Below are positions 34,876 through 44,600 of a DNA stretch of 64,000 nucleotides, in pieces. Both the position numbers and the translations under genes were made by a program. Source of the stretch: Rhodococcus oryzae (GTDB lineage Bacteria; Actinomycetota; Actinomycetes; Mycobacteriales; Mycobacteriaceae); assembly GCF_005049235.1 (NCBI RefSeq), contig NZ_SUMD01000005.1, forward strand, positions 372,001 through 436,000, given 5' to 3'. The notes under the pieces are model-generated. The model made no database searches. It was not told the origin of the DNA and worked only from the letters and a program-made list of their open reading frames with translations. Positions within the stretch are counted from its first letter, which is position 1; every line of letters starts with the position of its first letter.

Positions 34876-36341
34876 GCCTCCTCCGCCAGCGGGTCAGCCG
34901 AAATATCCTGCTTCCAAGACGGTTTGCGCATGGCCAGGATCAGGAGCGGGACCCCGATCCCGACGATCCCGAACCCGCCACCGACGATGAGGATGTAGAC
35001 GAAGACGCTGCCGCCTCCGAACTGTGAGGGCGGCACGAACCCGATGCAGAACGCCGCGAGGCTCGAGATGATGCCGACCCAGCAGAGCAGGAACAGCGCG
35101 GGCGCGCGGTAGCCCCGCGGCTGGTCCGGCCGGTTCTTCCGCAGCCGCATCGCCGCGACGAACATCAGCACGTACACCACGAGATAGACCTGGGTGGTGA
35201 TCACCGACAGGATCCAGTAGGCGCTGGAGACCTCCGGGATGAAGGCGTACAACAGCGCGATGAGGGTGGTCACCACGCCCTGTGCGACCAGGATGTTCTG
35301 CTGGACCCCGTGCTTGTTCAACCGCTGCAGGATCGGTGGCAGGAACCCGTCCTGCCTGCCGATCATCAGCAGCCCCTTGGAAGGCCCGGCCAGCCAGGTC
35401 AGCATGCCGCCCAGCGACGCGGCGATCAGCATCAATGCCAGAATCGGTGTCGCCCATCCGAATCCGAAGTGCGCGAAGAAGATGTCGAAGGCCTGCATCA
35501 CGCCCGCGGTGAGCGAGAGCTTCTCGGCGGGCACCACCCAGCTGATCGCGATGGCGGGCAGGATGAAGATGGCGAGCACCAGGCCCATCGCGACGAACAT
35601 CGCGCGCGGGAACTCCTTGGCCGGCTTGCGCAGGCTGGAGACGTGGACGGCGTTCATCTCCATCCCCGAGTACGACAGGAAGTTGTTGACGATGAGCACC
35701 AGGCTCGCGATCCCGGTCCACGCGGGAAGCAGCGCGCTGAACTCCATCGGCGCCGCGGAGGGGTTGCCCTGCCCGAGGAACACCACGCCCATGACGATCA
35801 GCAGCACGCCCGGGATCAGGGTGCCGAGAACGAGTCCGGCGCTGGAGAGTCCGGCCACGGCCTTCATCCCTCGCGAGGAGACGAAGACCCCGGTCCAGAA
35901 CAGGGTGACGATGATGATCGCGGTGTAGAGCCCGTTCGAGGCCAACGCCGGATTGATCACGTAGGCGAAGGTGCTGGCCACGTAGGCCAACAACGTCGGG
36001 TAGTAGAAGATCGTCATCGCGAACTGGCACCAGACGGCGAGGAAGCCCGCCTTGTCGGAGATGCCCTCGCCCACCCAGCGGTAGACCCCTCCAGACCAGC
36101 CCGACGCGAGCTCGGCCGCCACCAGCGAGGTCGGCAGCAGGAACACGATCGCCGGGACGATGTAGAGGAACACGCACGCGAGGCCGTAAATCGCCATCGA
36201 CGGCGCGGAGCGCAGGCTGGCGACCGAGCTCGTGGTCATCATCGCCAGCGCGATCCAGGTGATGTACTGCTGCCGGGGGGCGACGGGGAGTCGCCTCGGC
36301 GTCGCGGCGCCGTCCGGCGGACCCTCTGTGTCAACGCTCAT
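34872..36341 (-). CDS. APC-family amino-acid permease / antiporter (GadC-like)
   Basis: A 489-residue protein with about 12 helices. The first membrane segment (ITWIALAMMTTSSVASLRSA) and WSGGVYRWVGEGISDKAGFL fit the APC superfamily, glutamate:GABA-antiporter-like branch, as does NNFLSYSGMEMNAVHVSSLR in helix 6, which gives the substrate-site region. ATG at 36341 with GTGGGA ribosome site. Coupled to the small membrane protein downstream. Substrate (glutamate, GABA or another amino acid) is inferred from the family only. Confidence 0.85.
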   Translation of the reverse strand: MSVDTEGPPDGAATPRRLPVAPRQQYITWIALAMMTTSSVASLRSAPSMAIYGLACVFLYIVPAIVFLLPTSLVAAELASGWSGGVYRWVGEGISDKAGFLAVWCQFAMTIFYYPTLLAYVASTFAYVINPALASNGLYTAIIIVTLFWTGVFVSSRGMKAVAGLSSAGLVLGTLIPGVLLIVMGVVFLGQGNPSAAPMEFSALLPAWTGIASLVLIVNNFLSYSGMEMNAVHVSSLRKPAKEFPRAMFVAMGLVLAIFILPAIAISWVVPAEKLSLTAGVMQAFDIFFAHFGFGWATPILALMLIAASLGGMLTWLAGPSKGLLMIGRQDGFLPPILQRLNKHGVQQNILVAQGVVTTLIALLYAFIPEVSSAYWILSVITTQVYLVVYVLMFVAAMRLRKNRPDQPRGYRAPALFLLCWVGIISSLAAFCIGFVPPSQFGGGSVFVYILIVGGGFGIVGIGVPLLILAMRKPSWKQDISADPLAEEA

Positions 36342-36512
36342 CGGTTCCCACCAATCGACGTCGGACCGGGTCACCGACGCGACCGCGGGCTTCCCCTTGC
36401 ACTATTCCCCCGGCGCAACGGATTTGCAGCGGATCACGCGCTTCCCTGGCGCGAATTCACCCGGTTCGGATGAGGGGTGCGCGCCCGCAAACGACGGCGG
36501 AGCACCGGCCCC

Positions 36513-37256
36513 TCAGCGGTGCGCGTCGACCAACTTCTCGATGCCGTCGAGCAGCAGGTCGAGGGCGAACCGGAAATCCGCGTCCGCCCACCCGAGGTCC
36601 TCGTCCTGGGGATCGTCCTCGAACGCGCCTTCCGACACCGCCCGGAGCAGGTGCGGAAACCGGTCCGGGTCGAGCAGCGCGGGCAGGATCGAGGCGTACT
36701 CGCCGTCCTCGGCTGCGGCTGCGGCCGCGATGTCGCTGGAGAACCGGGCCCGGCCGACGACGTAGAGCGAGGTGTTCAGCACCACCTTCACCCTGAGCGC
36801 CTCCGGGAGCGGGGTCTCGCTCAGGCGCGCCAAACCCGCGTCGAGCCACAGCATGTTGTTCGGGCCGGTCGGCGGCGCGACGATCGGCAGCTGCAACCAC
36901 CACGGGTGCCGCAGCACGCCCTCGCGCTCGGCGATCGCCCACTGTTGCAGGCCTTCCCGCCACCCCAGCCCCTTCGCGAACTCGGGCGGCGGACCGAGGG
37001 CCCGATCCGAGATCAGCTCGATCAGCTCGTCCTTGCTCTCGACATAGCGATACAGCGACATGGTGGTGAACCCGAGCGCCTTGGCGACCCGGCTCATGGA
37101 CAGCGCGGCCACCCCCTCTCTGTCCGCGAGTTCGATTGCCGCATCGAGTATCTGCTCGAGGCTCAGTCCGCGGCGCGGTCCCCGACTCCCCGGTTCGGCC
37201 AGCCCCCACGCGAGCTTGATCTTCCGCGGAAGCTCCGGGCCGCCACTGGTTTCCAT
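36513..37256 (-). CDS. TetR-family repressor of the divergent DrrAB-like exporter
   Basis: The 247-residue regulator has the HTH LSMSRVAKALGFTTMSLYRY at ~55-75 and an all-alpha tetracycline-repressor-like C-domain (HPWWLQLPIVAPPTGPNNML). ATG at 37256 with AGGAG 10 nt upstream. It is divergent from the ABC exporter operon, and the 102-bp gap holds a very good inverted repeat, so control of the exporter and of itself is likely. The inducer is presumably the exported drug or lipid. Confidence 0.87.
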   Translation of the reverse strand: METSGGPELPRKIKLAWGLAEPGSRGPRRGLSLEQILDAAIELADREGVAALSMSRVAKALGFTTMSLYRYVESKDELIELISDRALGPPPEFAKGLGWREGLQQWAIAEREGVLRHPWWLQLPIVAPPTGPNNMLWLDAGLARLSETPLPEALRVKVVLNTSLYVVGRARFSSDIAAAAAAEDGEYASILPALLDPDRFPHLLRAVSEGAFEDDPQDEDLGWADADFRFALDLLLDGIEKLVDAHR

Positions 37257-37296
37257 CCGCGCTGTGCTCCTGTCCTCGAACTCTTGCGCCCATCCT

Positions 37297-37342
37297 AAAA
37301 CTGTGTATGGTCTACACAACGGTATACGACATACACAGTTTT
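37297..37342. promoter_or_regulatory. TetR operator with perfect 13-bp arms
   Basis: AAAACTGTGTATG (37297-37309) and CATACACAGTTTT (37330-37342) are exact complements 20 bp apart. Inner half-sites TCTACAC and GTATACGA make shorter nested repeats. The site is midway between the TetR gene and the divergent ABC operon and overlaps the region where both promoters must lie. Confidence 0.75.
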
Positions 37343-37358
37343 ACGAAGGGCGGATCCC

Positions 37359-38330
37359 ATGACCAGACCCGAATCCACCGGCGCGATCTCCGTCGCCGGG
37401 CTCACCAAGTCCTACGGCGACCACACCGTGCTCGACGGACTCGACCTGTTCGTGCCCGAGGGCGGGGTGTTCGCCCTGCTCGGCGCCAACGGCGCGGGCA
37501 AGACCACCACCGTCCGGATCCTGTCCACCCTGCTGCCCTTCGACTCCGGCACCGTGAGGGTGGCAGGGCACGACCTGCCCCGATCGGCCCAGGAGGTGCG
37601 GCGCAGCATCAGCGTCACGGGTCAGTACGCGGCGGTCGACAAGCTGCTCACGGGCCGGGAGAACCTCGCGCTCATGGCCGAGCTCCATCACCTCGGCAGG
37701 CGCGAATCGCGGCGCCGCGCCGCCGAACTCCTGGACCGCTTCTCGCTCACGGACGCGGCGGACCGGCGGTCCGAGACCTACTCGGGCGGCATGCGACGGC
37801 GCCTCGACCTGGCGATGAGCCTGGTGGCGAACCCGAAGGTGGTGTTCCTCGACGAGCCGACGACCGGACTGGACCCGCGTAGCCGCCGCGACATGTGGAT
37901 CGTCATCCGCGAACTGGTCGCGAGCGGAGTGACCATCTTCCTCACCACCCAGTACCTCGACGAGGCCGACGAGCTCGCCGACCGGATCGCCGTCATCGAC
38001 GGGGGCCGGATCGTGGCCGAGGGCACCGCCGACGAGCTCAAGCGGCTCGTCCATGGCGGCCACATGGAGCTGCAGTTCACCGATCCCGCCCAGTTGGACC
38101 GGGCCGCGGGCGCGTTGCCCGGGTCCGTCACGCGCCCCGAGACCCTCACCGTCGAGGTGCCAACCGACGGCAGCATCGCGTCACTGCGGGCCCTGCTCGA
38201 CCGCATCGACGACGACATCTCGGTCGAGAAGTTCGCCCTGCACACGCCCGACCTCGACGACGTCTTCTTCGCCCTCACCGGCTCGCCCCGCGACGCCGAC
38301 GCCCCGACCACGAAAGCAGCAGCCCGATGA
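37359..38330 (+). CDS. ABC transporter ATP-binding protein, DrrA-like
   Basis: A 323-residue ATPase: Walker A LLGANGAGKTTTVRIL, signature ETYSGGMRRRLDLAMS, Walker B VVFLDEPTTGLDP, H-loop and TTQYLDEADELADRI. A C-terminal ~80-residue domain has the DrrA-type LDDVFFALTG end. It energises export of a hydrophobic compound through the permease encoded next; the two genes overlap by 4 nt (ATGA). Daunorubicin-type resistance pumps and mycobacterial lipid exporters are relatives. Confidence 0.92.
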   Translation: MTRPESTGAISVAGLTKSYGDHTVLDGLDLFVPEGGVFALLGANGAGKTTTVRILSTLLPFDSGTVRVAGHDLPRSAQEVRRSISVTGQYAAVDKLLTGRENLALMAELHHLGRRESRRRAAELLDRFSLTDAADRRSETYSGGMRRRLDLAMSLVANPKVVFLDEPTTGLDPRSRRDMWIVIRELVASGVTIFLTTQYLDEADELADRIAVIDGGRIVAEGTADELKRLVHGGHMELQFTDPAQLDRAAGALPGSVTRPETLTVEVPTDGSIASLRALLDRIDDDISVEKFALHTPDLDDVFFALTGSPRDADAPTTKAAAR

Positions 38331-39106
38331 GCACCCAGACCCTGCCCCGCACCGCCGTCGCCGCCGACTCGCTTGCGATGCTGCGCCGAAGCCTCAAACA
38401 CCTGCTGCGCAGCCCGGACTCGATGATCATGGCGGTCGCGCTGCCGATCATGCTGATGCTGCTGTTCGTGTACGTCTTCGGTGGCGCGATCGACACCGGC
38501 ACCGCGTACATCAACTACGTGGTGCCCGGAATCATCCTGCTGTGCGCCGCCTTCGGCGCCTCGACGACCGCGGTCGGGGTCTCGTCCGACATGACCGAGG
38601 GCATCATCGACCGGTTCCGGACGCTGCCCATCGCCCAGTCCTCGTTTCTGACCGGGCACGTGCTCGCCAGCGTGGTTCGCAACCTGCTCACCACGGCGAT
38701 CGTCTTCGCGGTCGCCCTGCTGATGGGCTTCCGCCCGACCAGCGACCCGATGAAGTGGCTCGGCGCGATCGGGATGATCGCGGCCTTCGTCTTCGCCCTG
38801 TCGTACCTGTCGACGGCCCTCGGCCTGCTGGCGAAGAACCCGGAGGCGGCGGGCGGGTTCACCTTCGTCATCATGTTCCTGCCATACGTCAGCAGTGCCT
38901 TCGTGCCGGCCGAGACGATGCCGACCTGGCTGCGGTGGTTCGCCGAGAACCAGCCGATCACCCCGATCATCGAGACGGTCCGCGGCCTGTTGATGGGTAC
39001 CCCGATCGGCAACAGCGCCTGGCTCGCGGTGGCCTGGTGCGCGGCGATCGCGGCGGTGGGATTCGTCTGGGCGAACGTCCTGTACCGCAACCGCGTCACC
39101 CGGTAG
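38327..39106 (+). CDS. ABC-2 type permease, DrrB-like
   Basis: A 259-residue protein with six helices. LRRSLKHLLRSPDSMIMAV is the cytosolic elbow and TLPIAQSSFLTGHVLASVVR sits in the ABC-2 motif region. PYVSSAFVPAETMPTWLRWF, then NQPITPIIETVRGLL is the conserved DrrB C-terminal motif. It forms the membrane channel for the ATPase encoded just upstream. A hairpin at 39124-39151 closes the operon. Confidence 0.9.
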   Translation: MSTQTLPRTAVAADSLAMLRRSLKHLLRSPDSMIMAVALPIMLMLLFVYVFGGAIDTGTAYINYVVPGIILLCAAFGASTTAVGVSSDMTEGIIDRFRTLPIAQSSFLTGHVLASVVRNLLTTAIVFAVALLMGFRPTSDPMKWLGAIGMIAAFVFALSYLSTALGLLAKNPEAAGGFTFVIMFLPYVSSAFVPAETMPTWLRWFAENQPITPIIETVRGLLMGTPIGNSAWLAVAWCAAIAAVGFVWANVLYRNRVTR

Positions 39107-39123
39107 CTCCCCAGGTATCCGGT

Positions 39124-39151
39124 ACCCCGGGAAACACCCAGAACCCGGGGT
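39124..39151 (+). terminator. Hairpin after the ABC exporter operon
   Basis: ACCCCGGG (39124-39131) pairs with CCCGGGGT (39144-39151). The 8-bp stem is short but GC-only apart from its end, and it lies 18 bp after the permease stop. Confidence 0.5.
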
Positions 39152-39189
39152 TCATCGGATCCGGCGACAAAGACGGATAACCTGGACAA

Positions 39190-39888
39190 GTGGAGTCCAT
39201 GACCAGCAGCCGAACCTCGCGCCGCGCGGACCCGGCCCTGGAGGCTGGTGCCGACCCAGCCGCGCTGGAGGAACTGCTCCCCCGCAAGCGGCCGACCCAG
39301 GAGCGCAGCCGACGCAAGTTCGACGCCCTGCTCGCCTCGTCGCGGGACCTGCTCACCGATGTCGGGTTCGAGTCGTTCACCTGCGAGGAGGTGGCGTCGC
39401 GGGCCGATGTCCCCATCGGCACGCTGTACCAGTTCTTCGCCAACAAGTACGTGATCGTCTGCGAACTGAACCGGCAGGACTTCACGTCGGTGCGCGACGA
39501 ACTCGAGCAGTTCAACGGCGAGGTGCCCTCACTCGACTGGCTGCGTTTCCTGAACAATTTCGTCGATCACCTGGCGAAGCTGTGGACCTCGGACCCGTCG
39601 CGGCGCGAGGTGTGGCTGGCGATGCAGTCCACCCCGTCGACGCGGGCCACCGGAAAGATCCAGGAGCGCCAGCTCGCCGAGCAGATCTCCCGGATGCTCG
39701 CCCCACTGACCCCGCGCACCGAACGCGACCGCCGCACGATGATGGCCGAGGTCCTCGTCCACGTCGTGTACTCGATGCTCAACTTCTCGGTCCAGGACGG
39801 GCAGAGCCACGCCGACGCCGTCGACGAGCTGAAGCGGCTGATGGCCGCGTACCTGCTCGTCGCCGAGAAGGAATCACGCTCCACCTGA
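39190..39888 (+). CDS. TetR-family regulator
   Basis: The 232-residue product starts at GTG 39190 or ATG 39199. After a disordered N-terminus the HTH reads DVGFESFTCEEVASRADVPI, then GTLYQFFANKYVIV. The C-domain carries DFTSVRDELEQF and MLAPLTPRTERDRR. GGATAACCT just upstream could be a -10 box of a leaderless transcript. There is no adjacent divergent target; it converges on the TipA-like MerR gene. Ligand and regulon unknown. Confidence 0.8.
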   Translation: MESMTSSRTSRRADPALEAGADPAALEELLPRKRPTQERSRRKFDALLASSRDLLTDVGFESFTCEEVASRADVPIGTLYQFFANKYVIVCELNRQDFTSVRDELEQFNGEVPSLDWLRFLNNFVDHLAKLWTSDPSRREVWLAMQSTPSTRATGKIQERQLAEQISRMLAPLTPRTERDRRTMMAEVLVHVVYSMLNFSVQDGQSHADAVDELKRLMAAYLLVAEKESRST

Positions 39889-39896
39889 GCGGGCGG

Positions 39897-40646
39897 TCAC
39901 GAACCGGCGCGGTCGGCGTTCGCCACGATCGCGTCGTGCACGTACCACGCGAACCCCGGTGCGATCTCGTCCCACTGCGCGACGGTCGCCGGGTCGGACA
40001 CGTAGTGCGCGGCCACCTTTCGGTGCTGCCGATGGCTGCAGGGGAAGAACCAGCGCGCCAGGTGCATCCGGTGATCCTCGGCGGCCCGCATCGCGGCCTC
40101 GCCGTCGGCCGGCTCGCCCGCGGCCAGCGCCGCCGCGAAGGCCGCGATGTCGGCGTCGGCCTCCGCCTTGATCGCCGACCAGTCCTCCTTCGTGTAGGCC
40201 GCCGCGTGGGCGTCGACCCCCCACTGCTCCTCGACCTCCGCGAGGGCATCGCCGAATCGGTCGGTGTCGAAGATCTCGAGCTGCTCGGCGGCCGTCAGCG
40301 CGATGCCCGAGCCACGCGCCCGCAGTTCGTGTTCGACGGCGTCGAGCAGGCCGTCGATGCGGGCCCGGCGCTCGCGCAGCAGCCGGTGCTGCCTGCGCAG
40401 GTGCGAGTCCGGGCGCACCGCGGGATCGGCCAGGATCTCCGCGATCTCCTCGAGGCCGAACTCGAGCTCCCGGTAGAACAGGATCTGCCGCAGCCGCGCG
40501 ACATCGGCGCCTGAGTACCGCCGGTGGTTGGCGGTGCTGCGCGCGTGCGGCGTCAGCAGCCCGATGGCGTCGTAGTGGTGCAGGGTCCGCACCGAGACGC
40601 CGGACAGCCGCGCGAGCTCCCCGACCGTGTACCCGTCGTCCATCAC
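39897..40646 (-). CDS. MerR-family regulator with TipAS-type drug-binding domain
   Basis: A 249-residue TipAL-like protein. The MerR HTH is YTVGELARLSGVSVRTLHHY, then DAIGLLTPHARSTANHRRYS, followed by a coiled coil (~80-115). A TipAS domain (~140-245) has KEDWSAIKAEADADI, MRAAEDHRMHLARWFFPCSH and YVHDAIVANAD. TipAS sequesters thiopeptide antibiotics and activates transcription. The HxxHLxRWFFxCS stretch is the typical ligand helix pair. Target genes are not evident nearby; autoactivation is the family rule. Confidence 0.88.
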   Translation of the reverse strand: MMDDGYTVGELARLSGVSVRTLHHYDAIGLLTPHARSTANHRRYSGADVARLRQILFYRELEFGLEEIAEILADPAVRPDSHLRRQHRLLRERRARIDGLLDAVEHELRARGSGIALTAAEQLEIFDTDRFGDALAEVEEQWGVDAHAAAYTKEDWSAIKAEADADIAAFAAALAAGEPADGEAAMRAAEDHRMHLARWFFPCSHRQHRKVAAHYVSDPATVAQWDEIAPGFAWYVHDAIVANADRAGS

Positions 40647-40663
40647 CCGATCATCCGCTTACG

Positions 40664-41143
40664 TCACCCGGTCCGGCGGCGGCGCGCGGCGTGCGCGTGG
40701 GCCCGGTCGAACAGGTCCTCCACCAGCGGGAGGCTCGCCCGCGTGGGACACACGATCGACACCCAGGACTGTGCGGCGTACGTCGGGTGCGGCAGCAGCC
40801 GGTCGCCGACGGTGAAGTCGATCCCGTCCGCGTGCGCGGCGTGCACGGCCGGCGGGTAGCCGAGCAGCTCCTCGAACCCGGCCCGACCGACGCCGAAGTT
40901 GACGCGGAAGGCACCGTCACGATCCAGCGCCGAGTAGGTGTCCCAGCCGGGCACGTCCTGGGTGACGATCGTCGCGAAAGGGAACTTCCGGTCCGGGTCG
41001 AGGTGGGCGAACGAGTCACCCCAGGAGGCTTCGGGCGCCCCGCTCGGCTCGTCGGCGGTCACCACGACCACCCCCGGCAACCGCGTCGCCGCGTCGATCA
41101 CGTCCTGCTCCGTCAACATCTCGACGTTCTCGTCTGCGCTCAT
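40664..41143 (-). CDS. DUF6194-like protein
   Basis: A 159-residue soluble protein with FATIVTQDVPGWDTYSALDR, FRVNFGVGRAGFEELLGYPP and HPTYAAQSWVSIVCPTRASL. This pattern is shared by an actinobacterial family usually labelled DUF6194, with no known activity. It is 17 bp upstream of the TipA-like MerR gene on the same strand, so it may be co-transcribed. No catalytic motif is evident. Confidence 0.75.
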   Translation of the reverse strand: MSADENVEMLTEQDVIDAATRLPGVVVVTADEPSGAPEASWGDSFAHLDPDRKFPFATIVTQDVPGWDTYSALDRDGAFRVNFGVGRAGFEELLGYPPAVHAAHADGIDFTVGDRLLPHPTYAAQSWVSIVCPTRASLPLVEDLFDRAHAHAARRRRTG

Positions 41144-41197
41144 GCCGCCACGCTAGGACCTCACGCCGCGTCAGGTGCAAGGCCGCCGAACAGGGAC

Positions 41198-41233
41198 GAG
41201 GCCGGCCCGCGGATCGCTCCGCGGGTCGGCCTC
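41198..41233 (-). terminator. Terminator of the fas-acpS operon
   Basis: GAGGCCG/CGGCCTC and CCCGCGGA/TCCGCGGG form a 15-bp stem with one internal G-T pair and a 4-nt loop. It lies 21 bp beyond the acpS stop, in the 111-bp gap before the DUF6194 gene. Confidence 0.8.
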
Positions 41234-41254
41234 GTCAATCCGTCGTCCGTTCGC

Positions 41255-41671
41255 CTAGTCGGCGACCGGCACCACCAGGTCGGGTTCCTCGATGACGACC
41301 ATGGCGCCCGCCATGTCGCCGTCGTGTGTCAGCGACAGGTGGATGATGGCGCCGGGCAGGAACTCCGCGGCCTCGTCGTGCAGCTTGATGCTCGGCCGGC
41401 CCCACGCGTCGTTGACCACCTCGATCTGCGCGTAGGCGTTGTCACCCACTGACGGCGGACGGGCGAACCGGGACGACGCCCAGGCCTTGATCACCGCCTC
41501 CTTCGCCGCCCAGCGCACCGCGTAGTGGCGGGCCGGGTCGGGGCTCTTGGACTCCGCGTAGCGGCGCTCCCCCGGCCGGAAGCTGGACAGCATGGCAGTT
41601 CCCGGACGGTTCATCTGCTCCGCGAACTCGGTGACGGTGACCAGGTCGTATCCGATTCCCAGGATGGCCAT
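41255..41671 (-). CDS. acpS: Holo-ACP synthase (phosphopantetheinyl transferase)
   Basis: A 138-residue AcpS: IGYDLVTVTEFAEQ with the metal-binding Asp near the N-terminus, and AVRWAAKEAVIKAW with the second acidic ligand. HLSLTHDGDMAGAMVVI is at the C-terminus. It attaches phosphopantetheine to the ACP domain of FAS-I, its neighbour. The ATG overlaps the fas stop (TGATG), giving translational coupling as in mycobacteria. Confidence 0.93.
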   Translation of the reverse strand: MAILGIGYDLVTVTEFAEQMNRPGTAMLSSFRPGERRYAESKSPDPARHYAVRWAAKEAVIKAWASSRFARPPSVGDNAYAQIEVVNDAWGRPSIKLHDEAAEFLPGAIIHLSLTHDGDMAGAMVVIEEPDLVVPVAD

Positions 41672-44600
41672 CACTTGCACCCCGGCAATCCGGATCGGTA
41701 GACATCGTCGGCGCCGAGCCGGGCCTGCTCGTGCAGCAGCATGTCCGCCTCGAGCTGACGAGCCGCCTTCGCGGGCACCGCATCCCCGCCGAAGCGACGG
41801 TCCGCGGGCCGCTCGTACAGGTCCGCTCCCCCGCACATCGCCGACGCGAGTCGACGCTGCCCGGCGATCGTGCGCTCCTGAGCCTTCGCCAGGTAGTCCG
41901 CACGCGCGGCCGCCGGGATCGACTCGACGAACGCCTGCGGGTGCACCACCGCGATCAGGCCGGACACGTGACCGAAGCCGAGGCTGGTCAGCAGGCCCGC
42001 CCGGAGCGGGAGCCGCTCGCCGAAGCGAAGCGGTTCGCGCGGCCAGACCAGGTGCGAGAACTCGGCCATCTTGTCGTCCACGCAGTCCAGGCTGCGGTTC
42101 GGCGGAATGACGCCCTGGGCCAGCACCTGGCACAGGCCGATCAGCTGGAACGCCGCGGCGCCGCCCTTCGCGTGCCCGGTCAGGCTCTTCTGCGAGACCA
42201 CGAACAGGGGGGCTCCCGCGCTGCGACCCAGCGCCGCCCCGAGCCGCTCGTGCAGCTCGGCCTCGTTCGGATCGTTTGCGGCCGTGGAGGTGTCGTGCTT
42301 GGACACCACGGAGATGTCGTCCGCGGTGACACCGAGCGCGTTGAGCGAGAGCGCCAGCTGCGAGTCCTGGCCGCCGCGTCCGGCACCGAGCGCGCCGATT
42401 CCGGGGGCCGGGATCGACGTGTGCACGCCGTCGGCGAACGAACCGGCCCACGCGACCACGCCGAGCACCGGCAAGCCCATCTCCAGCGCCAGGTCGCCCC
42501 GCGCCAGCAGGATGGTGCCGCCGCCCGCGGACTCGACGAAGCCGCCGCGACGACGGTCGTTGGCGCGGGAGAACCGACGCTCGTCGATCCCCTTCGCCAG
42601 CATGTCCTCGGACTTCGCCGTCGCGGACATGTCGCCGAAGCCGACGATGCCCTCGATGCCGAGGTCGTCGAATCCGCCCGCGACCACCAGCTGCGCCTTC
42701 CCGAGCCGGATCTTGTCGACGCCCTCCTCGACGGACACCGCCGCCGTTGCGCAGGCCGCGACCGGGTGCACCATCGCGCCGTAGCCGCCGACGTAGGACT
42801 GGACGACGTGCGCCGCGATGACGTTCGGCAGGGCCTCCTGCAGGATGTCGTTCGCGCGGGACTCGCCGAGCAAGGTGTCGATGTAGAGCGAGCGCATGGA
42901 CGTCATGCCGCCCATGCCGGTGCCCTGCGTGTTCGCCACCGAGGAGGGGTGCACCCAGCGCAGCAGCTCCGACGGGGTGAAGCCCCCGGTGAGGAACGCG
43001 TCCACCGTGGTGACCAGGTTCCACAGGCCGACCCGGTCCACCGATCCGGCCATGTCCGCGGGGATGCCCCACTTGGTGACGTCGAATCCGGTCGGGATCT
43101 GCCCGCCCACCGTGCGGGTGAGCTTCGCCTTGCGCGGTACCCGGATCTCGGTGCCTGCCCGGCGGGTGACCTGCCAGTCGCCGCTGTCGGGCACGGCCGC
43201 CGCGACGGTGTGCTCGGGGTCGGACTCGACGAAGGCCTTGGCCTCCGCCTCGCTGCCGACCACGAAGGTCAGGTCGTTGTCCAGGAACACCGACGTCAGC
43301 AGCGGCGCGGTGTTGTCGACCATGGCGCCCTCGTCGACGTAGGTGCGGATGCCGCACCGCTCGACGACCGCGTCGTGGTAGCGCTCGGCGATCTCCGCCT
43401 CCGGCACGAGTTCACCGGTCTCGGTGTCGTACCAGCCCGCGACCGGGTCGTTCTCCCAGGTGACCAGACCGGTGTTCCATGCCAGCTCGAGAACGCCTGC
43501 CGCCGAGAGCTGCTCGTCGACCTCCATCTCGAAGCGGGTACGGGACGAGCCGTAGGGTCCGAGCTCACCGGCACCGACGATGACCACCAGGTCGGACGGG
43601 TCTACGTCCAACTCGGGCCACGACGGCGCGGCAGGGGCGTCCCCGATCCGCGGCGGCGCGGGCAGCGCGTCGACGGTGTCGGCCGTGTCCTCCTCGGGCT
43701 CCTCGGCCGCCGCCTTCTCGGCGTCGGCTGCCTCGCGGGCAAGGGCCACCAGGTCGAGGTCGACCTCCGCCAGGCCGCCGGTCAGGTCCAGCTGGACCGG
43801 CGCCGCGGCGGCCGCGGTGACGGTCTCCTGCGTGCAGGCGGCCAGCAGCTGCTCGGCCATCTCGTCGGTGGACCAGGTGCGCACACCCTTGGCCTCGACT
43901 GCCTCGACCATCGGGTCGTTGCCGCCCATCAGCCCGGTGCCGCGCACCCAGCCGATCAGCGCGTGCACGAGGGTGACGCGCTCGGCCCAGGTCCGCTCCG
44001 CGTTCCAGCGCATGACCACCGCATCGAGCGCGGCCTTCGACTCGCCGTAGGCGCCGTCACCACCGAACAGGCCCCGGTTCGGGGAGCCCGGCAGCACCAC
44101 GTGCAGGTGGGTGTCGACGTCGCGGTCGTAGCCGATCTTCGACAGCCCGCCGATCAGCCGCTCGACCGACCACAGCAGGACCCGCATCTCCATCTCGGCG
44201 CGGGCGCCCGCGTCGGAGAGCTCGCCGCCGACCCGGGGCGCGGCGAACGGGAAGAGCATCGTCGGGGTGACGGCCTCCTTGACCAGCTTCTTGGCTCCGC
44301 CTGCGGTCTCCGTCTGCTCATCGCCGATCCAGGAGATCAGCGCGTCGACGTCCGCGTAGGACGCCATGTTGGCGGGCACCACCCAGAGGGCTGCACCGGC
44401 ACGGGCGTTGGCGCGGTACAGCTTCCGGTAGAAACCGAGCCGCTCGGAGTCCAGGCGCGAGGTGGTCACGAAGACCGTCGCGCCGCCGCGCAGCAAGCCA
44501 CCCGCGACCGAGGCCGCGATGGAACCCTTGCTGGCTCCCGTGACGACGGCCACCTGGTCGGCCCAGATGCCGGGCTGGTCGTCGGCGACGGCGGCCGCCG

